NCBI GenBank assembly: GCA_019279435.1
Contig: JAAALK010000286.1
Location: forward strand, 27,237,931-27,301,930
DNA length: 64,000 bases
Source: Zizania palustris
Lineage: Eukaryota > Streptophyta > Magnoliopsida > Poales > Poaceae
Direction: 5' to 3'
Shown here one piece after another: positions 32,801-43,465 of this stretch. A model generated the notes under the pieces. The model saw nothing but the letters and a program-made list of their open reading frames with translations, did not search any database and was not told the origin of the DNA. The position numbers and the translations under genes were made by a program. Numbering within the stretch: position 1 is the stretch's first letter; every line of letters starts with the position of its first letter.

Positions 32801-35147
32801 AAGTGCGCTGCAAAGAATGACTCCACCAGAGAATTTGAAGCAAGTACAGAAACTAGCAGGAAGGCTAGCAGCACTCAGCAGGTTCCTGTCCAGATCGGCA
32901 GAGAGAAGCCTCCCAATTTTCAAGGCGCTCAAGGGCTCCGAAAGCTTCAGCTGGACGCCGGAGTGCCAGAAGAGCTTCGAAGAGATAAAAGCATACCTCG
33001 GAACATTATCAACCTTAACTGTTCCACTTCCAGGGGAAACACTGCTTCTGTACCTTGCAGCAATAGGTTCAGCAGTAAGCGCAGTGCTGGTCCGAGAAGT
33101 CGAGCTTAAAGAGAAGCTGGTACAAAACCCAATTTATTTTGTGTCGGAGGCATTATCCGGAGCCAAGATCAGATACTCCGAGCTCGAAAAATTTGCTTAT
33201 GCCCTAGTAATGGCCTCGCGGAAGCTAAGACATTATTTCTTGGCGCATAACCTCATCGTCCCTACATCGTATCCTCTTGGAGATATGCTCCGAAACAAAG
33301 ATTCCACAGGCAGGGTTGGAAAATGGGCAGTCGAGCTGGCACCCTTCGAAATCTCCTTCACAGCGAGGACGGCTGTTAAATCTCAAATTATAGCAGATTT
33401 TGTAGCAGAGTGGACTCCATCTGCAGTATGGACCCCGGAGGAACCCTCCGACGGTTTCTGGACAATATTCTCCGACGGAGCCTATCAAGCATCAGGTGCC
33501 GGGGCAGGGGCAGTCATCCTGTCACCATCAGGGCAAAAGGCAATGTATTCCGCAAGACTCAACTTCCGAACCACTAATAACGTTGCCGAGTATGAAGGAA
33601 TCTTGCTAGGCCTCCGGAAGGCTAAAGCACTCGGAGCTACAAGAATAGTGATCAAAACAGATTCCCAAGTCATCGCGGGGCATATTGACAAAAGCTTCCA
33701 AGCAAAAAACCCACATCTCGCGCAATACCTTCAAGAAATCCGCAAGGCCGAAGCAGCATTCAAAGGATTTACAGTTCGAAGCATACCTCGGGCAGATAAT
33801 CAACTTGCAGATATTCTTGCAAAAGCTGCAGCAGGAGCAGTAGACCTCCCGGAGGGCGCTTTCTATGAAGAATTAGAGCAGCCAGCAGCTGACCAAATAC
33901 CCTCGTCAGAAGTAATGTGTATTCCAGCTACGGATTGGCGAGCTCCGATAATAACTATGTTGCAAAGTAGCAATGACCCTCCGGAAGGCCCAGAAGCTCG
34001 AAGATTGCAATCAAGAGCTCGAAATTACAAACTTATTGGGGAAGTGTTGTACAAAGCCGGAGTGTGCTCACCACTGCTTCGATGCATCTCCCAGCTTGAA
34101 GGTCAAGACATACTTCGAGGCATCCACGAAGGGCTGTGCGGAGGTCATCTTGCCCCTCGAGCACTAGCAGGCAAGACGCTCCGGCAAGGGTTTTATTGGC
34201 CAACAATCGTCAGAGACGCTGAAGACCTGGTTCGAGCATGCCAAGGCTGCCAATGGATGGGCAGAAGGAGCCATCGCCCGCCAGCTCAGCTTCAGGTTAT
34301 TGCCCCGGTATGGCCGATGGCTAGATGGGGCATGGACCTCATAGGCCCTTTCCCACCAGCAAAAGGCGGGTTGAAATTTGCGGTGGTAGCAATCGAATAC
34401 TTCTCAAAATGGGTGGAAGCGGAGCCACTAACAACCATCACCTCGAAGAACGTACAAAGATTATTCTGGCAAAATATTATATGCAGGTTCGGAGTCCCTA
34501 GAGAATGAACGGTAGATAATGGAACCCAGTTCGAAGCTGATACCTTTCAAACATTCTGTGAAGAACTGGGCATTAAGCTATGCTTCGCAGCAGTGCGACA
34601 TCCGCAATCCAACGGGGCCGTCGAACGAGCCAACGGGAATATCCTCTCCGGGTTAAATCGCCGAATTGTGGGATTGGCCAAGGGCCTATGGGTCGAAGAG
34701 CTACCTAAAATTTTATGGTCTATCCGAACCACGCAAACTAGATCAACCGGTTTCACGCCATTCAGATTGCTCTTCGGAGACGAAGCCATGACCCCTACGG
34801 AGCTCAAAGGGGAGTCACTTCGCGTAATTCAACACGAAGACGAAGATGATCGGAGTACTTCAATAGACTTGTCAGAAGAGACAAGGCTTCGAGCTGTCGT
34901 CAACCTGACTAAGTACCAAGAGCACACAAAAACGTGGTATGACCCGAAAGTCAGATTAAGTGAGTTAAAACCAGGTCATCTAGTATTGCGAAGTGTAATA
35001 GCTCCGGGGAAGCTAGGAAACAAATGGGAAGGACCATATGTTATCTTACGCTCAGGACGCCCCGGATCGTTTAAATTAGCTAATTTAGAAGGAGAAGAGT
35101 TGAAACATGCGTGGCATGCGGAGCACCTTAAGAGATATTACGCTTAA
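29801..35147 (+). pseudogene. gag-pol: Element C gag-pol (four stops, one frameshift)
   Basis: Starts MPPKRGQASGPLRRSPRTNG. Gag (30190-30735) ends at a premature TGA (30737-30739). The knuckle-like CCVHGDNRSHDTKDC follows near 30985, then a TAG (31283-31285). The protease has VDGGSSADILF near 31480; a TGA is at 32303-32305. Reverse transcriptase has YMDD at 32610-32621, after an inserted T near 32560 that shifts the frame. A gypsy RNase H, a second RNase H (SDGAYQASGAGAG near 33470), and integrase with HEGLCGGH and the DNG motif follow; a TGA at 34506-34508 sits just before that DNG. The last part ends at TAA 35145-35147. It aligns with D's 1798-codon gag-pol along its full length. At least one stop (TAG from CAG) and the TGG/CGA-derived TGAs fit C-to-T decay. 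Confidence 0.9.
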
Positions 35148-35331
35148 GGCTTCCTTGTAATCACTTGTAACACTTCTTTTATAAATAAAGATAAGGGTTG
35201 AAATTTGTTTCGCCCTTCGAACATCCCATCCTCCTGATGGACGCATTAGGAGGTCGGTGATGCTAGTAGAGCCAAGCATTTTTCGCAAAAACCCAAGGGG
35301 CTGACTACGAACCATTGGTTCAGTGGCTCCG

Positions 35332-35960
35332 CCAACCTACGGATTCCAGGCTCCGGCTTGTTAGGATCCGTAGAAGAGTCTAAGGACTTTAAATAAAACA
35401 GAATTTCAAGCCTCCGGGTGCGAAGTATCTGTAAAAGAGCCGAAGGTGGCCAACCTACGGATTCCAGGCTCCGGCTTGTTAGGATCCGTAGAAGAGTCTA
35501 AGGACTTTAAATAAAACAGAATTTCAAGCCTCCGGGTGCGAAGTATCTGTAAAAGAGCCGAAGGTGGCCAACCTACGTATTCCAGGCTCCAGCTTGTTAG
35601 GATCCGTAGAAGAGTCTAAGGACTTTAAATAAAACAGAATTTCAAGCCTCCGGGTGCGAAGTATCTGTAAAAGAGCCGAAGGTGGCCAACCTACGGATTC
35701 CAGGCTCCGGCTTGTTAGGATCCGTAGAAGAGTCTAAGGATTTTAAATAAAACAGAATTTCAAGCCTCCGGGTGCGAAGTATCTGTAAAAGAGCCGAACG
35801 TGGCCAACCTACGGATTCCAGGCTCCGGCTTGTTAGGATCCGTAGAAGAGTCTAAGGACTTTAAATAAAACAGAATTTCAAGCCTCCGGGTGCGAAGTGT
35901 CCGTAAAAGATCCGAAGGTAGCCACACTACAGATTCCAGGTTCTGGCTTGTTAGGATACG
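35332..35960 (+). repeat. 118-bp tandem repeat in element C, about 5.3 copies
   Basis: Units begin CCAACCTACGGATTCCAGG at 35332, 35450, 35568, 35686 and 35804, and a diverged partial unit at 35922. The period is exactly 118 bp with only a few substitutions. Located between the pol stop and the 3' end of the antisense accessory gene. 35148-35331 and 35961-36143 hold no gene that I can see. Confidence 0.95.
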
Positions 35961-36143
35961 TACAAATAAAAACTTTTATGACGGGATGCGCAAGTTCGAA
36001 GCATGCAGTCGTTCAGACCATCATTGTGCCTAGCAAACCCTTTTTATATGATAAAGGCTCCGCCACCCACAAGGGGGGTAGGAGGATAGGAGTCACACGG
36101 CATACTGTCGAAGCATCCCACATTAAAATATTATACTCATACA

Positions 36144-37503
36144 TCAAGAAAAATTGTTATCTAAACCCAAATAGAAACGGAGACCTTTTCGACCCCTAGA
36201 GCTACCCCTGCGGCTACTCTGCTCTTCGGAGCTTGAAGTCGTCTTTTTAGGCCGGGCACTTCTCTTTTTTCTCGAAGCTCGCAGTGTCTTCTGCTCCTCC
36301 TGAAGTTCAACCCATGTCAAGAGCCTTTCGGAGCCTGCCTCGGCAAGGTCTTCGGCTTGGTACTCCGAGTCGGACCAGTCAATAGGTTCGGAAGATGAAG
36401 ACCCCTCCGTCTTCTCTTCCTCTTTAATATAAGACAAAACGTCCCTTCGTACTTCAAGGGTAACCTCCCCCCTGTCTCCGCGAGGAACAGAGAAGCGGGA
36501 GCGGCGGTAAGGTCTCAAACTCTCAAGGACTGCCCACTCCTTTTGAAGCTCGGCAGTAGTTTCCAGAAGTTCGAAGTCAGCGCTCGAAGGGCATGACAAA
36601 ACCTAAAAAAGAGCAGAACACCCAAGACAAGTACTGTTTATAACTTTTTCATTAATAAAACAAGGTTTACAAGGTCACAGGTACACAACAGTCCTAAGCG
36701 GCTAGACCTGCGGGTCGGCTGGCGGAGCTGGAACCGGAGGGGCTGGCGAAGCTGGGAGTGGTGGCTTCGTTTGAGCTTGCTTCTGCCGGCGGGCCTCGTC
36801 GATCCAGGCCTAGCAGCGACCTTGTGGTCCGTCTTCCAGGCTGCTCGGAAGGCTTCCCAAGCCGAAGCCACCTCCGAAGATGGCCGCAGCAAGTCATCAT
36901 CCGCGAAGCCTCCAGGGGACGAGCTTCCAACCGAGCCAAGAGGAATCCGAAGAGATTCAAGGTGACGAAGAACCCCGATGCCAGCACACTGTCCGGAGAT
37001 CTCCCCGTACCGAACACCGGAGTTCATCATCAACGACGAAGCAACTTGGATCCTCGTCAGCTTTCGGTCGAGTGGCTCGTAGGCTGCGGCAGAAGACGAA
37101 GGGCACATAGTGCCGAAGTACTCCAACGTACCCTGAAGAGCTTCCAAGGTACGGTCAACAGTACTGGAATTTTTCTCTCTGTCGCTTCCAGGTTCGCAAC
37201 AGTTGCCTCCACTGCGGCCACCCGGAGCATCAAAGAACTCTTCTGAGCCATTGCTTGGCTAAGAGCTCCTCGAAGCTCCACCAACTGTGCGTTCGAGGTA
37301 GCTGCGTCCTGACGAAGCTTTTTGACCTCCGCGCGGAGGACAACACGTTCAGCTTCAGCTTCCTGGGCTGACGAACGGAGGGCTTCAAGGGCTTCGTCAG
37401 ATGCTGCCCTAACCTTCCTCTACTCCAAGACTTCTTCCTCCAATCTGAGGGACCTCCCGGTGGAGTCATTAAGGGGCCGTCTGGAGGGTGGTGACTTCCG
37501 GTT
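36144..37503 (-). pseudogene. Element C antisense accessory gene, 3' exons (partial)
   Basis: Two exons on the strand opposite gag-pol. The last exon, 36602-36144, encodes the 152-codon C-terminal part (PYRRSRFSVPRGDRGEV, then DVLSYIKEEEKTEG, ending LRFYLGLDNNFS). It is preceded by an acceptor TTTTTTAG|G and an intron back to a donor CAG|GT at 36708-36706. The upstream exon (37503-36708) has coiled-coil-like sequence and the block TLEYFGTMCPSS to GEISGQCAGIGVLRHLESL, then a probable one-base loss near 36810. It is homologous to the last two exons of the accessory gene in E. The 5' exons lie in the gap. The function is unknown. Confidence 0.75.
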
Positions 37504-38503
37504 NNNNNNNNNNNNNNNNNNNNNNNNNNNNNNNNNNNNNNNNNNNNNNNNNNNNNNNNNNNNNNNNNNNNNNNNNNNNNNNNNNNNNNNNNNNNNNNNN
37601 NNNNNNNNNNNNNNNNNNNNNNNNNNNNNNNNNNNNNNNNNNNNNNNNNNNNNNNNNNNNNNNNNNNNNNNNNNNNNNNNNNNNNNNNNNNNNNNNNNNN
37701 NNNNNNNNNNNNNNNNNNNNNNNNNNNNNNNNNNNNNNNNNNNNNNNNNNNNNNNNNNNNNNNNNNNNNNNNNNNNNNNNNNNNNNNNNNNNNNNNNNNN
37801 NNNNNNNNNNNNNNNNNNNNNNNNNNNNNNNNNNNNNNNNNNNNNNNNNNNNNNNNNNNNNNNNNNNNNNNNNNNNNNNNNNNNNNNNNNNNNNNNNNNN
37901 NNNNNNNNNNNNNNNNNNNNNNNNNNNNNNNNNNNNNNNNNNNNNNNNNNNNNNNNNNNNNNNNNNNNNNNNNNNNNNNNNNNNNNNNNNNNNNNNNNNN
38001 NNNNNNNNNNNNNNNNNNNNNNNNNNNNNNNNNNNNNNNNNNNNNNNNNNNNNNNNNNNNNNNNNNNNNNNNNNNNNNNNNNNNNNNNNNNNNNNNNNNN
38101 NNNNNNNNNNNNNNNNNNNNNNNNNNNNNNNNNNNNNNNNNNNNNNNNNNNNNNNNNNNNNNNNNNNNNNNNNNNNNNNNNNNNNNNNNNNNNNNNNNNN
38201 NNNNNNNNNNNNNNNNNNNNNNNNNNNNNNNNNNNNNNNNNNNNNNNNNNNNNNNNNNNNNNNNNNNNNNNNNNNNNNNNNNNNNNNNNNNNNNNNNNNN
38301 NNNNNNNNNNNNNNNNNNNNNNNNNNNNNNNNNNNNNNNNNNNNNNNNNNNNNNNNNNNNNNNNNNNNNNNNNNNNNNNNNNNNNNNNNNNNNNNNNNNN
38401 NNNNNNNNNNNNNNNNNNNNNNNNNNNNNNNNNNNNNNNNNNNNNNNNNNNNNNNNNNNNNNNNNNNNNNNNNNNNNNNNNNNNNNNNNNNNNNNNNNNN
38501 NNN
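37504..38503. other. Assembly gap, exactly 1000 N
   Basis: A round-number run of N, probably a scaffold placeholder of unknown true size. The left flank is element C and the right flank is B gag, so the gap must hide the rest of C's accessory gene, C's 3' LTR and the middle of B's gag unless deleted. Reading frames spanning the Ns are meaningless. Confidence 0.99.
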
Positions 38504-39000
38504 ACTCTTGATATTGCTTCATGTTCAACAAATATATCATCTTCATCTAATTCATTGTTAGTTGTTGAAAATCATGAGCTCAAGGAGCAAGTTGCCAAAC
38601 TAAGTAAGAGTTTGGAAAGATGCTTCAAAGGTAAAAATACTCTTGATGAAATTTTAAGCCAACAAAGATGCTCTTTCAACAAGGAGGGACTTGGTTTGTT
38701 CCTAAGAAGGGCAAAAAGCCTTCCTACCAAGCCCCAAGGTTTGTTAAGAGTAATGGAAAATTTTGTAATAAATGTCGAAAAGTTGGTCACATAATTGGTG
38801 AATGCCACATAAACAATATTCCTAAAAATAATGTATTTGATTCTCATTACATGCTTAAGAGAGCTAATGATGGCTCTATCTATGCTAAGTTTTTGGGCAC
38901 TCCTATTTTAGGAGAAAAGAAGAAATCTATTTGGGTGCCAAAGGCCTTGATAACTAACCTACAAGGACCCAAAAGGATTTGGGTACCTAAAAAGGCTTGA
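38504..39000 (+). pseudogene. gag: Element B gag, 3' part
   Basis: Resumes after the gap with Ser-rich and coiled-coil sequence, then a CCHC zinc knuckle (CNKCRKVGHIIGEC, 38764-38805) and the tail KSIWVPKALITNLQGPKRIW, ending at TGA 38998-39000. One frameshift near 38695-38697 looks like the loss of one T from a T run. Nucleocapsid function is expected in the intact form. Confidence 0.85.
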
Positions 39001-39012
39001 TCTCTTTTGTAG

Positions 39013-42000
39013 GTAAACTACCACACCGGAGGATCACATTGGGTGCTTGATAGTGGGTGCACTCAACATATGACCGGTGATAGGAAAATGTTCACATCAT
39101 TTGAAGTTGGTGCTAAAGATCAAGAAAGAGTGACCTTCGGTGATAATAGTAAAGGAAAGGTAATGGGTCTAGGTAAAATTGCTATCTCAAATGATTTCTC
39201 CATTTCAAATGTTTCACTAGTTGAGTCATTGAATTTCAACTTATTGTCTATTGCTCAACTATGTGATTTACGCCTTTCATGCACATTTAATCCTCAAGAA
39301 GTATTTGTAACAAGTGTCCATGATAACTCCTTAGTTTTCAAAGGTTTTCGTTTTGGAAATCTCTATTTGGTGGATCTCTCTTCAAATGAAGCTAATTTGA
39401 AAACTTGTTTGGTTGCAAAAACCTCATTGGGTTGGCTTTGGCATAGAAGGCTTGCTCATGTGGGAATGAATCAACTAAACAAACTTGCAAAAAGAGATTT
39501 GGTTGTTGGTTTGAAAGATATAAAATTTGAAAAAGATAAGCTTTGCAGTGCTTGTCAAGCGGGGAGGCAAGTTGCTTGCTCTCATCCTAGCAAAAGCATC
39601 ATGTCCACTTCTAGACCATTGGAACTTTTGCATATTGATTTATTTGGTCCAACAACTTATAAAAGCATCGGTGGAAATAGTTTTTGTCTTGTTATTGTGG
39701 ATGATTTCTCAAGATTTACTTGGGTTTTCTTTTACATGACAAAGCTAAGACCTCTGAGATTTTCAAAAAGTTTGCAAAACGAGCTCAAAACGAATTCAAC
39801 TTTTCTATTGTAAAAGTAAGGAGTGACAATGGATCCGAATTTAAAAATACAAATATTGAGGATTATTGTGATGATCTCGGCATTAAACATGAGCTTTCTG
39901 CCACCTATTCACCACAACAAAATGGTGTTGTGGAAAGAAAGAATAGGACCCTTATTGAGATGGCTAGAACTATGCTTGATGAGTATAGTGTCTCCGACTC
40001 GTTTTGGGCGGAAGCTATAAACACTTCTTGCCATGCTTCTAATCGTCTTTATTTGCATCGTCTTTTGAAAAAGACTCCATATGAACTCTTAATTGGACGA
40101 AAACCAAACATTGCTTACTTTCGAGTTTTTGGTTGCAAATGCTATATTTATAGAAAAGGTGTCAGACTAACCAAGTTTGAAAGTCGTTGTGATGAAGGAT
40201 TTCTCCTTGGATATGCATCAAATAGCAAGGCATACCGAGTGTATAACAAGAACAAAGGTATTGTTGAAGAAACCTCGGATGTTCAATTTGATGAGACTAA
40301 TGGCTCCCAAGAGGGGCACGAGAATTTGGATGATGTAGGTGATGAAGGCTTGATAAGGGCAATGAAGAAAATGTCCATCGGTGACATCAAACCTAAAGAA
40401 GATGATGAACTTCCATCCTCCACTCAAGTTGAAACTTCTACTTCCGCTACGCAAAACTTGACTCAACTTGAAGAAGATGAAGCCAAAGATCAATCCTCTA
40501 CTATTCCATCCAAAGTTCACAATGCCACCGCAAAATATCACCCAATTGATCAAGTCTTGGGTGACATTAGTAAGGGTGTTCAAACTAGATCTCGTGTTGC
40601 TTCTATTTGTGAGCATTATTCGTTTGTTTCTTCTATTGAGCCTAAACATGTAGATGAAGCTCTAAATGACCCGGATTGGGTAAATGCTATGCATGAAGAG
40701 CTCAACAATTTTGAAAGAAACAAAGTTTGGACATTGGTGGAGAGACCCAAGGAGCACAACATAATTGGAACAAAGTGGGTTTTTAGGAACAAGCAAGATG
40801 AAAACGGGTTGGTCGTGAGAAACAAGGCAAGATTGGTAGCACAAGGATTCACTCAAGTCGAAGGTTTGGATTTTGGTGAAACCTTTGCTCCCGTTGCTAG
40901 ACTAGAGGCTATTCGCATCTTACTTGCTTTTGCTTCATGTTTTGATATCAAGTTATATCAAATGGATGTGAAAAGTGCTTTCTTGAATGGCGAAATAGCC
41001 GAACTAGTTTTTGTTGAACAACCACCCGGCTTTGAGAATCCTAAAAATCCTAACCATGTTTATAAACTCTCAAAGGCTCTCTATGGTTTAAAACAAGCTC
41101 CCAGAGCTTGGTATGAAAGATTGAGAGATTTTCTCCTCTCAAAGGGTTTTAAAATTGGTAAAGTCGACACTACCTTGTTTACAAAAATAATTAATGATGA
41201 TTTCTTTGTCTGTCAAATTTATGTCGATGATATTATATTCGGTTCTACTAATGAAGAATTGTGCAAAGTTTTTGGTGATATGATGTCTAGGGAATTTGAG
41301 ATGTCCATGATAGGAGAATTGAGTTTCTTCCTTGGACTTCAAGTCAAGCAACTCAAGAATGGAACCTTTGTGAGCCAAACAAAGTATATTCATGATCTTC
41401 TCAAAAGGTTCGGATTGATGGAAGCAAAGCCTATCAAGACCCCTATGGCGACCAACGGACATCTCGACCTAAATGAGGGAGGTAAACCGGTAGATCAAAA
41501 ATTATATAGATCCATGATTGGTAGTTTGCTCTATCTTACCGCATCTAGGCCTGATATCATGTTTAGTGTTTGCATGTGTGCTAGATTTCAAGCCGCACCA
41601 AAGGATTGTCATTTGATGGCAGTCAAGAGAATTCTAAGATATTTAAAACATTCCATCCATATAGGCTTGTGGTACCCCAAAGGTGCTAAATTTGAGCTAA
41701 TTGGCTATTCTGATTCGGATTATGCCGGTTGCAAAGTTGATCGTAAAAGCACTTCTGGGGGTTGTCAATTCCTTGGGAGGTCTCTTGTTTCTTGGGCCTC
41801 TAAGAAACAAAACTCCGTTGCCCTTTCCACCGCTGAGGCAGAATATGTCTCCGCGGGTAGTTGTTGTGCTCAATTACTTTGGATGAGGCAAACCTTGCTT
41901 GATTATGGTATAGAATTCTCAAATGTCCATCTTCTTTGTGACAATGATAGCGCCGTCAAAATTGCCAACAATCCAGTCCAACACTCTAGAACCAAACATA

Positions 42001-42173
42001 TTGATATTCGCCACCATTTTCTAAGAGATCATGTTGGCAAAGGTGACATTGTCATTAGCCACATAAGAACTGAAGATCAACTAGCAGATATCTGTACCAA
42101 ACCACTTGATGAATCCCGCTTTTGTAAGCTTAGGAATGAATTGAATATAATAGACTTCTCAAATGTGGCTTGA
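39013..42173 (+). CDS. pol: Element B pol: protease, integrase, reverse transcriptase, RNase H (one frameshift)
   Basis: Copia-order polyprotein in frame with gag but separated from it by TGA (38998) and TAG (39010-39012). The protease motif is WVLDSGCTQHMTG near 39040. The pre-integrase zinc region contains WHRRLAHVGMNQL near 39437. The integrase runs about 39620-40150, with VRSDNGSEF and VVERKNRTLIEM. Reverse transcriptase has TKWVFRNK, QMDVKSAFLNG and YVDD (41220-41231), and RNase H has STAEAEYVSAG, HIDIRHHFLRD and LADICTKPLD. The stop is TGA 42171-42173. A single frameshift near 39730-39733 (TTTT where TTTTT restores the frame) is the only defect; the 817 codons after 39720 are uninterrupted. 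Either a very young element or a base-calling error. Confidence 0.92.
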
Positions 42174-43465
42174 AATCATGCATATGTGTGAATTTTAGAT
42201 TTTTCTATCCTTGTGACATATATGTATGCTTTTATGCTTGAAGTGCCATATTTGAAGTTCATGTACTCTTATGTGTGTTTCAAAGGCTATACATTAAGGG
42301 GGAGCATATGGTTACTCTCATATGTTGGAAATTGCTCAGTTTGTTGAAAAACAAAAATTTGAAAGTTTTGGTATCTTCAAAATCCTATTTTTGAGTTAAA
42401 AATTATTTTTCCCATGATTTTATTTCAAGACATATTTTGAACTTTTGCCCAAAATAAAACTTGTAGATATGGATCATATGATCATTTTTCGTATTCAAAT
42501 GTTTTAATTTTATCCATCCTATCAAAAGATATTTAAAGAATCGAAGTTCAGACAAGTGTTCGGACAAGAGTTCGGACGTGTTGGAAACTTTGGCTGCAAA
42601 CGGTCTCGTTTTGAACTTAAAAATTTGAAAACTTGATGTTTTATAAACCTTGGGAGTTATACTAGGTTTCTGCAAAGTTTGAAATTTTTCAAAATTATTT
42701 TGCTATATTTCTCACTTATGCTCCCTTTCGTGCTGTGAAATCTATTTGCTGAGCATTAGTGTTGTCGGTCTAATCGGGCCTACTTGGCCGGTCCGACCGC
42801 CCTTGCTGAGTCGGTCCAACCGGGCCTACATGGCCGGTCAGACCGGGGCTCGGGTAGGGTTATAACTCCCCTCTCTATTCAGTTTTCTCTCCCCTCTATT
42901 ATTTCCTCTCCTCTCAAACCGAGTTCCTCTTCTCCTCTCTTGCTCCCAACCCTTGAAACCGTGTTTCATCGATCTTCTTGCCGGTCCAACCAGTGGATCT
43001 TCTCCGGTCCGACCTCGAGTTCATTTTCCCTTGCCGGTAAGAATTTCCTCCGATTAAATCCTTGGATTTCATTCCTTTGAAGGCTAGGGTTAGGGTTCTT
43101 GTTCATGGGCTTGCATGTCATCTTGCCAAGGCTAAATCCTCTTTAAACTCAATTGTTAGCCTTGTGGTACTATTTCCCTTGCCTCTATGAATTTTGAAAT
43201 GGCAAATTTTGATTATAGAGAAATTTTGTGCAAAAGGGAATTTGTGACCGGGTTGCTAGGCCGGTTCGACCGGTGGGCAATGGGCGGTCCGACCGACCAT
43301 GTACTGGCGGTCAGACCGGCCCTATTACCTCGGTCAGACTGACCTCCCAATTCCTGCCCCTCTTTTGTTCATCATTGCTCATTAATGCTTTTGCCCTCTA
43401 ACAAATTCATAGATTGTCTCACATCATATCTTTTATCTTATCTGGGTTAAATCTTTGATTCAGTC
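42174..43465 (+). other. Element B spacer between pol and accessory ORF, with internal palindromes
   Basis: No gene. Contains an AAGGGGGAG tract (42296-42304) and about ten further CCGGTCNGACCGG-like palindromes in three groups (42768-42850, 42977-43020, 43256-43352), the same motif as in the B LTRs. CT-rich leader-like sequence (42870-42950) lies between them. Confidence 0.75.

Larger units (their letters stand above)
29096..37503 (+). mobile_element. Element C: Tat-type Ty3/gypsy retrotransposon inserted in B gag (3' end in gap)
   Basis: Begins TGTTGGGGGAAATTAC within B's gag. Order: LTR (29096-29593), primer site, gag-pol (29801-35147), 118-bp tandem repeats, accessory gene on the opposite strand, then Ns. 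The expected 3' LTR and target duplication (left flank GTTCG, 29091-29095) must lie within 37504-38503 or be absent. It is related to D and E (clear amino-acid similarity throughout), but a different subfamily with different tandem repeats. The coding region has four in-frame stops and one frameshift. Confidence 0.9.

Noticed and set aside
37230..38794. ORFs of 357-490 codons across the gap
   Set aside because: They consist mostly of Ns; the flanks belong to two different elements.
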